Assembly: GCA_964561655.1 (NCBI GenBank)
Contig: CAZLQG010000008.1
Coordinates: 1-28,802 of the forward strand
From: CAZLQG01 sp964561655
Lineage (GTDB): Bacteria; Patescibacteriota; Doudnabacteria; UBA920
DNA: 28,802 nt
Reading direction: 5' to 3'
The position numbers and the translations under genes were made by a program. Every line of letters starts with the position of its first letter. The stretch's first letter is position 1. Below the pieces are notes generated by a model. It was not told the DNA's origin. It saw only the letters and a list, made by a program, of their open reading frames with translations, and did not search any database. Below are positions 16,548-24,383 of this stretch, piece after piece.

Positions 16548-17063
16548 CTAGATCTTGATTCCTTTTTCCCTTAAGCCTTTTAAAACCTTTTCCGCCATTT
16601 CCTGTTTGCTTTGATTGCCGGAAACAAAAGTGTAATCTGCATATTTTTCGTAAAACACAGACCGTTCAGCCATCAGCCGCGCAAGGCCTTTTTCTTCTAA
16701 ACCAATAATGCCGTTTTGATACAGTCTGTCCCCCATACGCTCTTTAATTATTTCAGCCTGGGTTTCCAAATAAACCACAACCGTGTCGCGCTTAATTCTT
16801 TCCATGGCTTTTTCTGCATAAATCATACTGCCCGGCGGAGCGAATATGGCATCCGACAGATCTATCTCTAAAGCGTATTGTTCTTCCAGCCAAGCTAAAG
16901 CAGTCTCCCCATACTTCTTCATATATTCATGATGGGAAATTCCCTGCTTTTCCAAAATGTATTTATCCAAATCAATAAACTTCCAACCAATCAGTCCGGC
17001 CAGTCTTTTCCCAATCGCTGACTTGCCCGCCCCCGCCATACCAATTAAGGTGATACCCCGCAT
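16548..17063 (-). CDS. Shikimate-kinase-like P-loop kinase, atypical substrate site
   Basis: 171 residues. Walker A GMAGAGKSAIGKRLA (about 8-22), FIDLDKYILEKQG matching the shikimate-kinase D-x-D region, KYGETALAWLEEQ, and a C-terminal RLMAERSVFYEKYADYTF as in the family. Two substrate-binding features are missing: the FR-x-x-E arginine (here ALAWLEE) and the GGG loop (here APPGSM). The lid RP is RL. So true shikimate kinase activity is doubtful, although the fold is clear. It lies directly before thrC, with no spacer, which raises the possibility of a metabolic role tied to threonine/aspartate, such as a non-orthologous homoserine kinase; that is speculation. ATG at 17061-17063. Confidence 0.75.
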   Translation of the reverse strand: MRGITLIGMAGAGKSAIGKRLAGLIGWKFIDLDKYILEKQGISHHEYMKKYGETALAWLEEQYALEIDLSDAIFAPPGSMIYAEKAMERIKRDTVVVYLETQAEIIKERMGDRLYQNGIIGLEEKGLARLMAERSVFYEKYADYTFVSGNQSKQEMAEKVLKGLREKGIKI

Positions 17064-17201
17064 AAAATATAAAATAAAAACCGTCTCTCAAAACGAAATA
17101 CGGTCTTAATGATATTTAAAAACTGGTTTTTGGGCCATTGCCATCATAAGGATAAAATTAAACTGTCTCCATCCCTATTTTTGCATAATTCCGCACCAAT
17201 A

Positions 17202-19418
17202 TCAATGGCCGTTTTTTCCGGTGGCAAGCTGCCTTAAGAAGGCCAAAACTTCCTTGTGGCTGTCCAAAATATATTTGGCGGATGATTGCCCAACGCCAAC
17301 CTTAACCGTATGAGTATCTTTTGGCATAGCCTTAAACAAATCTTCGTCAGTGGTATCGTCCCCTACCGCAAGAATGAAATCATAAGTCTGGCCTTGCAGA
17401 AAAGCCATAGCTGCATCGCCTTTATTCGCCCCCGAGTTTCTAACCTCAATAATTTTATTGCCTTGCATTACCTGAATGTCCATATTAGCGGCCAAGTTCA
17501 GCAAGTTACCGGTAAGTTCCTTGGCGCGCATCCTAGCAAGCCAAGGGTTAGCCATGCGATAATGCCAAACCAGTACGAATTCTTTTTCCTCTAAAAATGA
17601 GCCCGGTACCCTGTCTACATAGGTCTTGACTATTGGAATTACTGTTTCCTTCCATTCGTCTTTGAGGGGTTTTATCATCCTCCACTCCCCGCCAATATCC
17701 TTAAGCCAAACCCCATGTTCAGCTACCAAAGCCACAAAAAGCCCCTTAAACCACTTATCCAAAGTCGATTTGTCGCGGCCGCTGATTATTACCACTTTGG
17801 TCTTTTTGTCTTTGGCAAGTTTTTTTAAAATATCCGAAACTTCCCTTTCAGGCTGGGCCTGCGAAGGATATTCGGTAAAAGGAACTAGAGTGCCGTCATA
17901 GTCCAAAAGCAGAAGTTTCTTTTTGGCCTTTTTGAAGTCTTTGGCCAAACTGCCTTTTAAAGTCGCGCCTAAAAATTTATGCTCCCGTTCCCGCTTTTCT
18001 TCGCTTTTAAACTCCAGCAAATCACCGGTAAAATCTTCCGCCCACCGAACCACATTATAGTTCTTCAGCCTGAACTGCATATTTTGCATCCGCTCTTTTT
18101 GTTCTTCCAAAGGCATAGGCAAAGCTTTTTCCAAACTTTCCGAAATCTCTTCAATGTGGTTAGGATTAATCAAAGTAGCCTCGCCCAGCTCTTGCGCCGT
18201 ACCCGCGGTTTCGCTTAAAACCAGCACCCCCGTCTGGTCCTTTCGGCAGGCTACGTATTCCTTGGCAACCAGGTTCATCCCATCCCGCAAAGGAGTCACT
18301 AAGGCCACATCGCTAAGACTGTAAAGCGCTACCAGCTCCTCAAAACCAAGCGACTTATATTGATATACTACCGGCGTCCATTTTGTGCTCCCGAATCTTC
18401 CATTAATTTTCCCCACAAGTTCGTCGATTTGTTTTTTCATCTCCTGATATCTCTCCACCCCCTCCCTTGAAGGCACTACCACCAAATCCAAAATTACCTT
18501 TTCCCGCCACTGGCTGTTGTCTTCCAAAAACCTTTCGTAGCCTTCCAGTCGCTTGGCTATACCTTTAGTGTAATCCAGCCTATCAATGGAAAGAATGACT
18601 TTCTTTCCGCCAAAAGTTTCTTTTAATTTCTTTTTTTCTTTTTCTACCCTTTCTCCTTCCGCGGCATTGTTGTATTTTTCAAAATCTATGCCCATAGGAA
18701 AAGTGTCTACCCGGACTTTGCGGTTGGGAAGCAAAATATTCTCCATATCATGCTCAAAGCCAAGCAGCCTTTGCACGCTGCTATGGAAATTCTGCGTGTA
18801 ATCATAAGTATGAAAACCAATTAAGTCCGCGCCCAAAAGACCGTTTAAAATCGCGCGACGCCATTTATCGGGAAATAACCGGAAGATTTCAAAAAAAGGA
18901 AAAGGTATATGCAGAAAAAAACCAATGGCTAAGTCTACTGAAAACCTGTCCCTCAAGAGTTTGGGCAGCAGCATTAGCTGATAGTCATGAATCCAAACTA
19001 CATCGCCGGGTTTTATAATTTTCTCCAGTTGTTTACAAAAAATTTCATTGACTTCACGATAACCGTCCCAATGCTCCTGTTTATAAGTAGCGTAAGGCGG
19101 CAAATAATGAAACAACGGCCAGATGGTGTCATTGCTAAAACCGTTATAGTAGTTTTCAACCTGCTGTTCGCTTAGAAAAACAGGATGCAGTTTGTCCTTA
19201 GCCAGTTTGGAAATCAATTCTTTCTGAAACACGCCTTCTGAAATCTCCCCGGGCCAGCCTACCCAGACATAATCAAAACTGGCCGTTCGCTTTTTAGCCG
19301 AATCCAAATAAGTCTCAAGGCCGGAAGCTAAACCGCCGGCGCTCTTTTTAATATGTAATTTTTCGTTTACAACCTCTGCCGAAATTGGCAGGCGGTTGGA
19401 AACAATAATTAATCGCAT
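17202..19418 (-). CDS. otsAB: Bifunctional trehalose-6-phosphate synthase/phosphatase
   Basis: 738 residues. The N-terminal part (about 1-470) is a GT20 synthase: RLIIVSNRLPISAE, GGLASGL, VWVGWPG, the motif HDYQLMLLPKLLRDR, FFLHIPFP, GFHTYDY, SIDRLDYTKGI and DGMNLVAKEY. It joins UDP-glucose and glucose-6-phosphate. The C-terminal part (about 500-735) is a HAD phosphatase: LLLDYDGTLVPF, VIISGRD, AEHGVWLK and a final VGDDTTDEDLF, giving trehalose. Fusion of the two steps in one chain is a known arrangement. The galU product is one substrate. ATG at 19416-19418. No close neighbours; the phosphatase end lies 138 nt before the kinase gene. Confidence 0.95.
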   Translation of the reverse strand: MRLIIVSNRLPISAEVVNEKLHIKKSAGGLASGLETYLDSAKKRTASFDYVWVGWPGEISEGVFQKELISKLAKDKLHPVFLSEQQVENYYNGFSNDTIWPLFHYLPPYATYKQEHWDGYREVNEIFCKQLEKIIKPGDVVWIHDYQLMLLPKLLRDRFSVDLAIGFFLHIPFPFFEIFRLFPDKWRRAILNGLLGADLIGFHTYDYTQNFHSSVQRLLGFEHDMENILLPNRKVRVDTFPMGIDFEKYNNAAEGERVEKEKKKLKETFGGKKVILSIDRLDYTKGIAKRLEGYERFLEDNSQWREKVILDLVVVPSREGVERYQEMKKQIDELVGKINGRFGSTKWTPVVYQYKSLGFEELVALYSLSDVALVTPLRDGMNLVAKEYVACRKDQTGVLVLSETAGTAQELGEATLINPNHIEEISESLEKALPMPLEEQKERMQNMQFRLKNYNVVRWAEDFTGDLLEFKSEEKREREHKFLGATLKGSLAKDFKKAKKKLLLLDYDGTLVPFTEYPSQAQPEREVSDILKKLAKDKKTKVVIISGRDKSTLDKWFKGLFVALVAEHGVWLKDIGGEWRMIKPLKDEWKETVIPIVKTYVDRVPGSFLEEKEFVLVWHYRMANPWLARMRAKELTGNLLNLAANMDIQVMQGNKIIEVRNSGANKGDAAMAFLQGQTYDFILAVGDDTTDEDLFKAMPKDTHTVKVGVGQSSAKYILDSHKEVLAFLRQLATGKNGH

Positions 19419-19469
19419 TAGGCAAAATTAGATATAAGCTGCTAGTACGCCCTCAAACTGCCTCTTTCG

Positions 19470-19496
19470 TAAAAAAAGACTCTTTTTTGAGTCCTT
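19470..19496 (-). terminator. Hairpin with poly-T upstream of otsAB
   Basis: Minus-strand GGACTC, AAAAAA loop, GAGTC, then TTTTTTT. It would stop a minus-strand transcript about 50 nt before the otsAB ATG. No minus-strand gene lies upstream, so it may be an attenuator of the otsAB leader or simply insulate it. Confidence 0.5.
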
Positions 19497-19680
19497 CCCC
19501 TCCGCGACGTTTAAGATAGCAGGAATCAGGCCGATTATCCAGAAAATTCATGCACAGGTTGCCAATATTGTCCGCCGTTATGCGAGAAAAAAATTATTTT
19601 GCGATAGGTTTGAAGTTTTTTACCCCACTAATGCTTTAGTGTACCTTTGATGTACTGCTATACTGCAACGGAACAATCTT

Positions 19681-19689
19681 TGATATAAT
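19681..19689 (+). promoter_or_regulatory. Extended -10 promoter of tRNA-Ser
   Basis: TGATATAAT, a TGn-TATAAT extended -10. No -35 is obvious. It lies about 100 nt before the tRNA and could also serve the orphan plus-strand gene behind it. Confidence 0.5.
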
Positions 19690-19789
19690 ATGTAAGATTT
19701 GGAAAGTCGCAAAAGTAGAGTGGCAAGCGTCGCTCTAAAAAAGTCAGGGGGTCAGATCCGTTAAATCCAAATCTAAATTTTATACTCAA

Positions 19790-19879
19790 GGAAGAGTGGC
19801 CGAGGGGTTGAAGGCGCGGCTCTCGAAAAGCCGTAAGGGTGAAAGCCCTTCGTGGGTTCGAATCCCACCTCTTCCGCCA
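19790..19879 (+). tRNA. tRNA-Ser(CGA)
   Basis: Class II tRNA of 90 nt with encoded CCA. Acceptor GGAAGAG pairs with CTCTTCC, discriminator G. Anticodon stem CGGCT/AGCCG with loop CTCGAAA gives anticodon CGA (codon UCG). Long variable arm GTAAGGGTGAAAGCCCTTCGT and T arm GGTTCGAATCC as expected for serine. Confidence 0.97.
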
Positions 19880-19900
19880 GGAATATTTAGTATCGGATGA

Positions 19901-20865
19901 ACCCGAGTGCCTATACTTTATATAACAATGCCAAAAGCAATCCAGAGTCATATGGCTCTGAAAAATCTAATACAGACGATTTTCTCGGAATCAGCCGTCG
20001 AGATTCTCGAACGACCACATTCTTTCATAATCAAATCCCAAAAAGAGTCGGGATACGTAATCACGAGGATTATCGTCTTACCGCCTCATGGGTACACTGC
20101 TAATACCCGCGATGAGTTAAACTCCCATTATGAAGTTCGTAGAGCAAAGATACTCATCAAGGGTACTTTACGGCTGGGAAAGAAAGGTTTTAGCAGTTTG
20201 AAGAATTGTCTAAAATTTTCTTATCTGGAAAACCGTAACGCATTCACTAAAGTAGACGCGCCATATGCTCTGATTTCAGAGAACAAACGCGCTTATAAAT
20301 CTAAGATACTTTCCTCCAAAGAAACCGCTTATGTTGTTAAGGAAAACAGTAAAGGTTTTTATCATAATCTTATTAATCTCACAAACGAACCTTTAGTCCT
20401 AGTCCTTAATAAGGAGTTACGTTCTGGGAAACCCATGGACATCGACAAGGAGATACGAGACTCTGAATTATTGAAAAACGAAGTAGAAAAACTGAAAGAA
20501 CTATTTAAGCAAATACAGACAATGGGAGATGAACTTTTCGATAAAAAAGCTGAACTGATTAAAGAAGTTCTGAAACTTGAGACTCATAAACTTCTACCAG
20601 TCCTGATTGAGGGGCTTAACATTTACGAAACAGGCCGACATGAACCGTGTACCGTATACGCTCTGATTCTTAAAAAAGCAAAATTAGATATGAAAGAAAC
20701 CCTCCATTTATTAATAGCTGCGTTAAAAGATTCTGCTGCTCCAAAGTACTATTTGGATGAATTGATTAAGAAAATCGACCCTGACCCGAGTGCCTCAACA
20801 TCTCCGGCGAAAACGCGCTAGAATATCTTTGCAAAGTTTCACCGTCTGGGTACTTGACCCGAGTA
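19901..20865. repeat. 12-bp direct repeats around the orphan plus-strand gene
   Basis: ACCCGAGTGCCT occurs at 19901-19912 and again at 20784-20795; a shorter third copy, GACCCGAGTA, is at 20856-20865 within a GTACT/AGTAC palindrome. The first copy touches the likely -10 box of the gene, the second lies in its last codons. Confidence 0.6.
19928..20821 (+). CDS. Hypothetical protein, orphan plus-strand gene beside tRNA-Ser
   Basis: About 297 residues from the ATG at 19928; a GTG at 19907 would add seven. A TATACT box at 19912-19917 favours the ATG. I do not recognise the family. Residues 1-160 look beta-rich and basic (VRRAKILIKGTLRLGKKGF, KGFYHNLINLTNEPLVLVL), faintly like a cupin-type fold. 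Residues about 165-210 form a charged coiled coil (EIRDSELLKNEVEKLKELFK), and the end (HKLLPVLIEGLNIYETGRHE, then LIAALKDSAAPKYYLDELIK) is helical. No signal peptide or membrane segment. It is the only plus-strand protein gene between 1 and 26 kb, lies 48 nt after a tRNA and is flanked by direct repeats, so it may be an acquired cargo gene. Confidence 0.7.
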   Translation: MPKAIQSHMALKNLIQTIFSESAVEILERPHSFIIKSQKESGYVITRIIVLPPHGYTANTRDELNSHYEVRRAKILIKGTLRLGKKGFSSLKNCLKFSYLENRNAFTKVDAPYALISENKRAYKSKILSSKETAYVVKENSKGFYHNLINLTNEPLVLVLNKELRSGKPMDIDKEIRDSELLKNEVEKLKELFKQIQTMGDELFDKKAELIKEVLKLETHKLLPVLIEGLNIYETGRHEPCTVYALILKKAKLDMKETLHLLIAALKDSAAPKYYLDELIKKIDPDPSASTSPAKTR

Positions 20866-20872
20866 CGCCGCC

Positions 20873-20910
20873 AAAAAATCCCTCGCTATCAATCGCGAGG
20901 GATTTTAAAA
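20873..20910. terminator. Bidirectional terminator between the orphan gene and rnhB
   Basis: AAAATCCCTCGC (20875-20886) and GCGAGGGATTTT (20895-20906), 8-nt loop, with an A-tract on one side and TTTTAAAATTT on the other. It serves two convergent genes. Confidence 0.8.
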
Positions 20911-20911
20911 T

Positions 20912-21649
20912 TTAAACAGCCAAGTTTTTGCAAAACGTCAGACGATGGACTGGAGAAATACCATGTTTAATTATCATCTCCCGATGATGGAGCGTTCCGT
21001 AACCTTTATGCTGGGCAAAGTTGTAGATAGGATATTTTTGGTGCATACGGCGCATTAAATTATCGCGATGCACTTTAGCGAGTATTGATGCTGCTGCAAT
21101 TGATAAAATCTTATTATCTCCGTCAACTATTGCCTCCTGCGAAACGCGAAGCCTCGATGAATATCGAGGCGGAGTCCCGCACCGAAGACCTGTTGTGGAA
21201 CGTTTGCATTTTGCGATTGAGGATGATGGCCTTCTGGTGCGCGGATTTAAACCGGAAATCACAAATTTTCCATCAACCGCTGCCAAGATATTGGCTGTTT
21301 GCGATGAAACTTGGCCTAGAACCTTTTCTGCCGCTTTTTTCATCGCAAGCAAGGTTGCGTTATGAATATTTATTTTGTCAATGGTCTCCTGATAAACTTC
21401 CGCCATCGCCCAAGCAAGTGAACTGCTTTTGATAAAAATCGATAATTTTTCTCTTTTAGTTGGAGTTAAAAGCTTGCTGTCCTTGATTTGCCCCATTAAA
21501 TTCTTGTCATTCTTGCTCATTCTTGCGCAATCTAAAATTACCGCGCAAGCGACAACCGGTCCCGCCAAGCTACCTTTTCCCACTTCATCACAGCCGATGA
21601 TGTATTGAAAGCCTTGTTTATATTTTTGGTTTTCGTATTTCAAATTCAT
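20912..21649 (-). CDS. rnhB: Ribonuclease HII with an in-frame insertion
   Basis: Removes RNA and single ribonucleotides from DNA. 245 residues against about 200-220 usual. Catalytic acids are all present: D21 and E22 in GCDEVGKGSLAGPV, D126 in AVDGK, and D196 in SILAKVHRD; AQHKGYGT is also typical. Between VDGK and EAIVDGDNK the family normally has 10-12 residues; here there are about 43, a basic, Ser/Arg-rich stretch (about residues 133-170: TRRPSSSIAKCKRSTTGLRC and on) that fits no domain. Its DNA contains a palindrome (21151-21170). Start ATG at 21647-21649. It follows ddl by 70 nt containing a 9-bp hairpin. The loop lies away from the catalytic acids, so activity may survive. Confidence 0.88.
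   Translation of the reverse strand: MNLKYENQKYKQGFQYIIGCDEVGKGSLAGPVVACAVILDCARMSKNDKNLMGQIKDSKLLTPTKREKLSIFIKSSSLAWAMAEVYQETIDKINIHNATLLAMKKAAEKVLGQVSSQTANILAAVDGKFVISGLNPRTRRPSSSIAKCKRSTTGLRCGTPPRYSSRLRVSQEAIVDGDNKILSIAAASILAKVHRDNLMRRMHQKYPIYNFAQHKGYGTLHHREMIIKHGISPVHRLTFCKNLAV
21151..21170. repeat. Palindrome inside the rnhB insertion
   Basis: GCCTCGAT, GAAT loop, ATCGAGGC: a perfect 8-bp hairpin inside the extra coding stretch. Neighbouring GCGGGACTCCGC on the minus strand adds a short second palindrome. This is the shape of a palindromic mobile repeat. Confidence 0.7.
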
Positions 21650-21685
21650 TTTTGTTTCTATTCTTTTATCATCCCCTCCTCAATT

Positions 21686-21710
21686 TTCCTCGCCACCCGC
21701 GGGCGAGGAA
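21686..21710 (-). terminator. Hairpin between ddl and rnhB
   Basis: TTCCTCGCC (21686-21694) pairs with GGCGAGGAA (21702-21710). No T-tract follows on the minus strand, so it is more likely a processing or stability element than a strong terminator. Confidence 0.4.
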
Positions 21711-21719
21711 GAAAAATGC

Positions 21720-22901
21720 TTAGCTGATATTTTTTGATCCCAATTTTGCGGACTGGAGGCTGGAAAGCACGCTGGACTGGAACACATAGTCCACCTCTTT
21801 CTTTTGCTCATATCTTTCTTTGGCAAAGCTAATCAACTTTTCCAAAAGCTGGTTCAGTTCCAGTCCCGAAGCTTTCCATAAATGGTGATAAAGCGTACCG
21901 GGCAACGGATTAATTTCGTTGGCAAAAAATTGCTTGGTCTGCTTGTTATACAAGAAATCCACGCGCGCGATGCCGCTACATTCCATTAATTTATAAATGT
22001 TTGCCGCTGTCTTGCGAATACTTTCCGTGGTCTTTTCATCCAACCTTGCCGGAATTATGACGCTGTCCTTGGATTTGCCGGTCTGCGCCCCGCCGCCTCT
22101 TAAATACTTGTTTTCAAAGTCAAATAAATCCGCGCTAAAAATTGATTCCTGCAAGAGGGAACTTTCCGGCTTGTCGTTGCCGATTACGCAGCAAGTTACA
22201 TCCATTAAATTCTCTACCGCCTCTTCCACCAAAACTTTATTGTCAAAATGCAGGGCCACCTCTATTCTATGTTCTAATTCTTTCAAGTTATTATCCTTAA
22301 TTTTTGCAATGGCTATAGAGGAACCTAAATGCACCGGCTTTACAAACACCGACCGCTTTAATTTTTGATTTATTAAATTTATGATTTTAGATTTATCCGC
22401 CTCCCAATCTTTTTTATAAAAGTAAATAAATTCGGTGGTAGGGATATTATGGACTCGATAAATCTGTTTGGTCAAAGCTTTGTCCATGGCAATTGCCGAA
22501 GCAGTAACTCCGCAGCCGACGTAAGGCACATCCAGCATTTCAAACAGCCCCTGAACCGTTCCATCCTCTCCATAAGAACCATGGAAAGTTGGAAAGGCCA
22601 TATCTATAGTCACGGTTTTCCTTAAAAATGAACTCTTGGTTTTTAAAACCAGCTTACCAACGGAATTTTCCAAATCCAAATAATATCTTGCCATTTTTGC
22701 CATAGGCAATTTTTCTATGTTGGCAAAATTCTTAATGTTATCTAAACCTTTGCCAATAAACCACTCGCCTTTCTTCCCTATGTAAACCGGTATAACTTTA
22801 TAACCCAGTCCCTTCAGGCCCGCAATGACCAGCTGGCCGGTAATAACGGAAATGTCATGCTCGGGAGCCCGGCTCCCAAAAAAAACTCCAATGTTTTTCA
22901 T
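21720..22901 (-). CDS. ddl: D-alanine--D-alanine ligase
   Basis: Joins two D-alanines with ATP to give the dipeptide that MurF adds to the peptidoglycan precursor. 393 residues; slightly long. Seen: NIGVFFGSRAPEHDISVITG (the GG/S-x-S-xEHxVS region), FPTFHGSYGEDGTVQGLFEM, VPYVGCGVTASAIAMDK, KPVHLGSSIAIAKI, and the ATP-grasp metal site RVDFLYNK ... FFANEINPLPGTL. All catalytic elements are in place. ATG at 22899-22901; it follows murF by 33 nt that contain heptamer repeats. Neighbours hydrolase-murF-ddl-rnhB form one minus run. Confidence 0.96.
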   Translation of the reverse strand: MKNIGVFFGSRAPEHDISVITGQLVIAGLKGLGYKVIPVYIGKKGEWFIGKGLDNIKNFANIEKLPMAKMARYYLDLENSVGKLVLKTKSSFLRKTVTIDMAFPTFHGSYGEDGTVQGLFEMLDVPYVGCGVTASAIAMDKALTKQIYRVHNIPTTEFIYFYKKDWEADKSKIINLINQKLKRSVFVKPVHLGSSIAIAKIKDNNLKELEHRIEVALHFDNKVLVEEAVENLMDVTCCVIGNDKPESSLLQESIFSADLFDFENKYLRGGGAQTGKSKDSVIIPARLDEKTTESIRKTAANIYKLMECSGIARVDFLYNKQTKQFFANEINPLPGTLYHHLWKASGLELNQLLEKLISFAKERYEQKKEVDYVFQSSVLSSLQSAKLGSKNIS

Positions 22902-22908
22902 AACATTA

Positions 22909-22938
22909 TGAACTTTAAACTTTATAACTTTTAACTAA
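22909..22938. repeat. 7-nt tandem repeat at the murF/ddl junction
   Basis: AACTTTA, AACTTTA, TAACTTT, TAACTAA in series. It covers the murF stop codon and the whole spacer before ddl. Confidence 0.65.
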
Positions 22939-24383
22939 ATATACTGGTCTCCCCAGTCATTTTGAAATAACACCACATCACCCGACCTGACAAATTTCGA
23001 TAAAGATACATGCATTTCCTGCGCGGTATTAAACCAAATAATTTCTGGCTTCTTCCTAACTATTGACTCTTGACTATTGACTCCTTGCTCTATAAACGGC
23101 GTCACGCTGTTCCTAATTAGTATAACAACATCGGCCACTCCAGCCAATTGCCTGCCAATTTCGCGATGCACATCAGCTGACTTTTTCCCCATCTCCACTA
23201 AGCCGGGAGTAATATATATTTTGCGCCGACTTACAAATCTAGATAAAACCCAAGTTGCCTCAGCCGCACCGTGAGGGTTGCCATTATAGCTGTCATCAAT
23301 CACTAAGACTTCCTTTGGGCTTAAGATTGGCTGCAAGCGGTGCGGGACGGGCTTAATTTTTTCTATTCCTTGTTTAATTTCTTCAATGCTCATTCCTAAT
23401 TTTTGTGCAATCATAACTGCCGCCTGAACATCCGCCAAAGCGTACTCGCCCAGTAGACTGACATTAACTTCACCTATACCCTCTATTTCCTTCCGCCATG
23501 ATAATTTCTCTGCTTCAAACTTTGAACTTTGAACTTTGAACTTTGAACTCGTGGAATTTTTGCCAAAAAATTCCACGCGATGATCCGGCCAAACATACTC
23601 TTTACAATGATTGACAACGTTTTCATCATCTCCGTTTAAAACCACTAGCCCTTTTGGCTTGGTGCCCGACACAATTTCAAAAATCGTTGACACCACAGTC
23701 TCCATGTTCTTCATTCTCTCCAAATGCGCCTCGTTGATACCGGTGACCACCGCAACGTCCGGGGGAATAATCTTGCAAAGATATTCCACATCCCCTTTGT
23801 AATGCTCCCCCATCTCTACAATAGCGACTTCCAGCGATGGATCAAATTTTCTTAGTATCCATCTGGCTATGCCCACTGGCGTATTCACGCTTTCAGGCGT
23901 TGCCGCCGCGTTAAATTTTGCGCCTAAAACTTCTAGCAAAACTTCTTTCATCGTGGTTTTGCCATAACTGCCCGCAATGCCGATGATTTTCAAGCTCCCC
24001 AATTGGCCGATTCTCGCCTTCGCTTGAATAATAATAAACCGCTTCACCAACCAATCAAAAGGCCAAAAAAAAATTAAAGATAAAAAATTAAAGATAAAAA
24101 ATAGGAAGAGCAGAAAGCAGAAAGCGATAAGCAATAAAATGATGCTGATCGCTAAGCTTAGATCTAACAGCCACACTATTAAAATCGGCAAAAAAACATA
24201 CAAACCAACCGCTATTAAAAAAAGCCCTTTAGCTTTCATGGTCCAGACCAGCTTTTTCCTCAAAGGCTCTTTAGGCGGCAGCAAACCTTTTTTAAAAAGC
24301 AACTTCAAACACCGCCCAAGCTCGTAATTTTCAAGCTGCAAAAGATATAAATGATATTTGGGAATTTTAAATATTTTAAGCAT
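22935..24383 (-). CDS. murF: MurF-like D-Ala-D-Ala adding enzyme with N-terminal membrane segments
   Basis: Adds D-Ala-D-Ala to the UDP-MurNAc-tripeptide. 482 residues. The Mur-ligase ATP loop GIAGSYGKTTMKE is at about 135-147, then EMGEHYKGDVEYLCKIIPPD, NEAHLERM, NGDDENV, LLGEYALADVQAAV, the third-domain motif VIDDSYNGNPHGAAEATW and GLVEMGKKS. The usual N-terminal UDP-binding domain (about 80-100 residues) is absent; instead there are two hydrophobic segments (about 53-73 and 78-107), so the enzyme is predicted to sit at the membrane. The second segment (about residues 82-104) is written by heptamer repeats, and two more repeats lie in coding (about 278-289, SSKFKVQSSKFE; about 432-441). It overlaps the hydrolase gene by 8 nt. 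Cyanophycin- or FolC-type ligase is unlikely. Confidence 0.88.
   Translation of the reverse strand: MLKIFKIPKYHLYLLQLENYELGRCLKLLFKKGLLPPKEPLRKKLVWTMKAKGLFLIAVGLYVFLPILIVWLLDLSLAISIILLLIAFCFLLFLFFIFNFLSLIFFWPFDWLVKRFIIIQAKARIGQLGSLKIIGIAGSYGKTTMKEVLLEVLGAKFNAAATPESVNTPVGIARWILRKFDPSLEVAIVEMGEHYKGDVEYLCKIIPPDVAVVTGINEAHLERMKNMETVVSTIFEIVSGTKPKGLVVLNGDDENVVNHCKEYVWPDHRVEFFGKNSTSSKFKVQSSKFEAEKLSWRKEIEGIGEVNVSLLGEYALADVQAAVMIAQKLGMSIEEIKQGIEKIKPVPHRLQPILSPKEVLVIDDSYNGNPHGAAEATWVLSRFVSRRKIYITPGLVEMGKKSADVHREIGRQLAGVADVVILIRNSVTPFIEQGVNSQESIVRKKPEIIWFNTAQEMHVSLSKFVRSGDVVLFQNDWGDQYI
23061..23088. repeat. 7-nt tandem repeat inside murF
   Basis: TATTGAC, TCTTGAC, TATTGAC, TCCTTGC in series, four units, encoding about NSQESIV in frame. 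Confidence 0.65.
23516..23552. repeat. 7-nt tandem repeat inside murF (AACTTTG)
   Basis: Four exact AACTTTG copies plus a partial. It encodes the repeated SSKFKVQSSKFE (about residues 278-289), which does not match any MurF motif. Confidence 0.8.
24071..24138. repeat. 7/14-nt tandem repeats encoding a transmembrane stretch of murF
   Basis: Two exact AAATTAAAGATAAA copies (24071-24098), then CAGAAAG, CAGAAAG, CGATAAG, CAATAAA (24111-24138). On the coding strand these give the hydrophobic residues about 82-104 of MurF. Confidence 0.75.

Larger units (their letters stand above)
19419..19789. other. Intergenic region with a hairpin and a tRNA promoter
   Basis: No protein or RNA gene is supported between otsAB and tRNA-Ser. 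The region holds a GACTC/GAGTC hairpin with a minus-strand poly-T (near 19470-19496), which looks like a terminator or leader attenuator in front of otsAB, and an extended -10 element at 19681-19689 pointing at the tRNA. Confidence 0.5.

Noticed and set aside
19658..19951. 97-residue minus-strand frame containing RKRWDSNPRRAF
   Set aside because: This is the antisense of tRNA-Ser; WDSNPR-type peptides are a known false call over tRNA genes.
19897..20103. Alternative plus-strand frame starting in the first direct repeat
   Set aside because: Overlaps the longer 297-residue gene in another frame and is much shorter.
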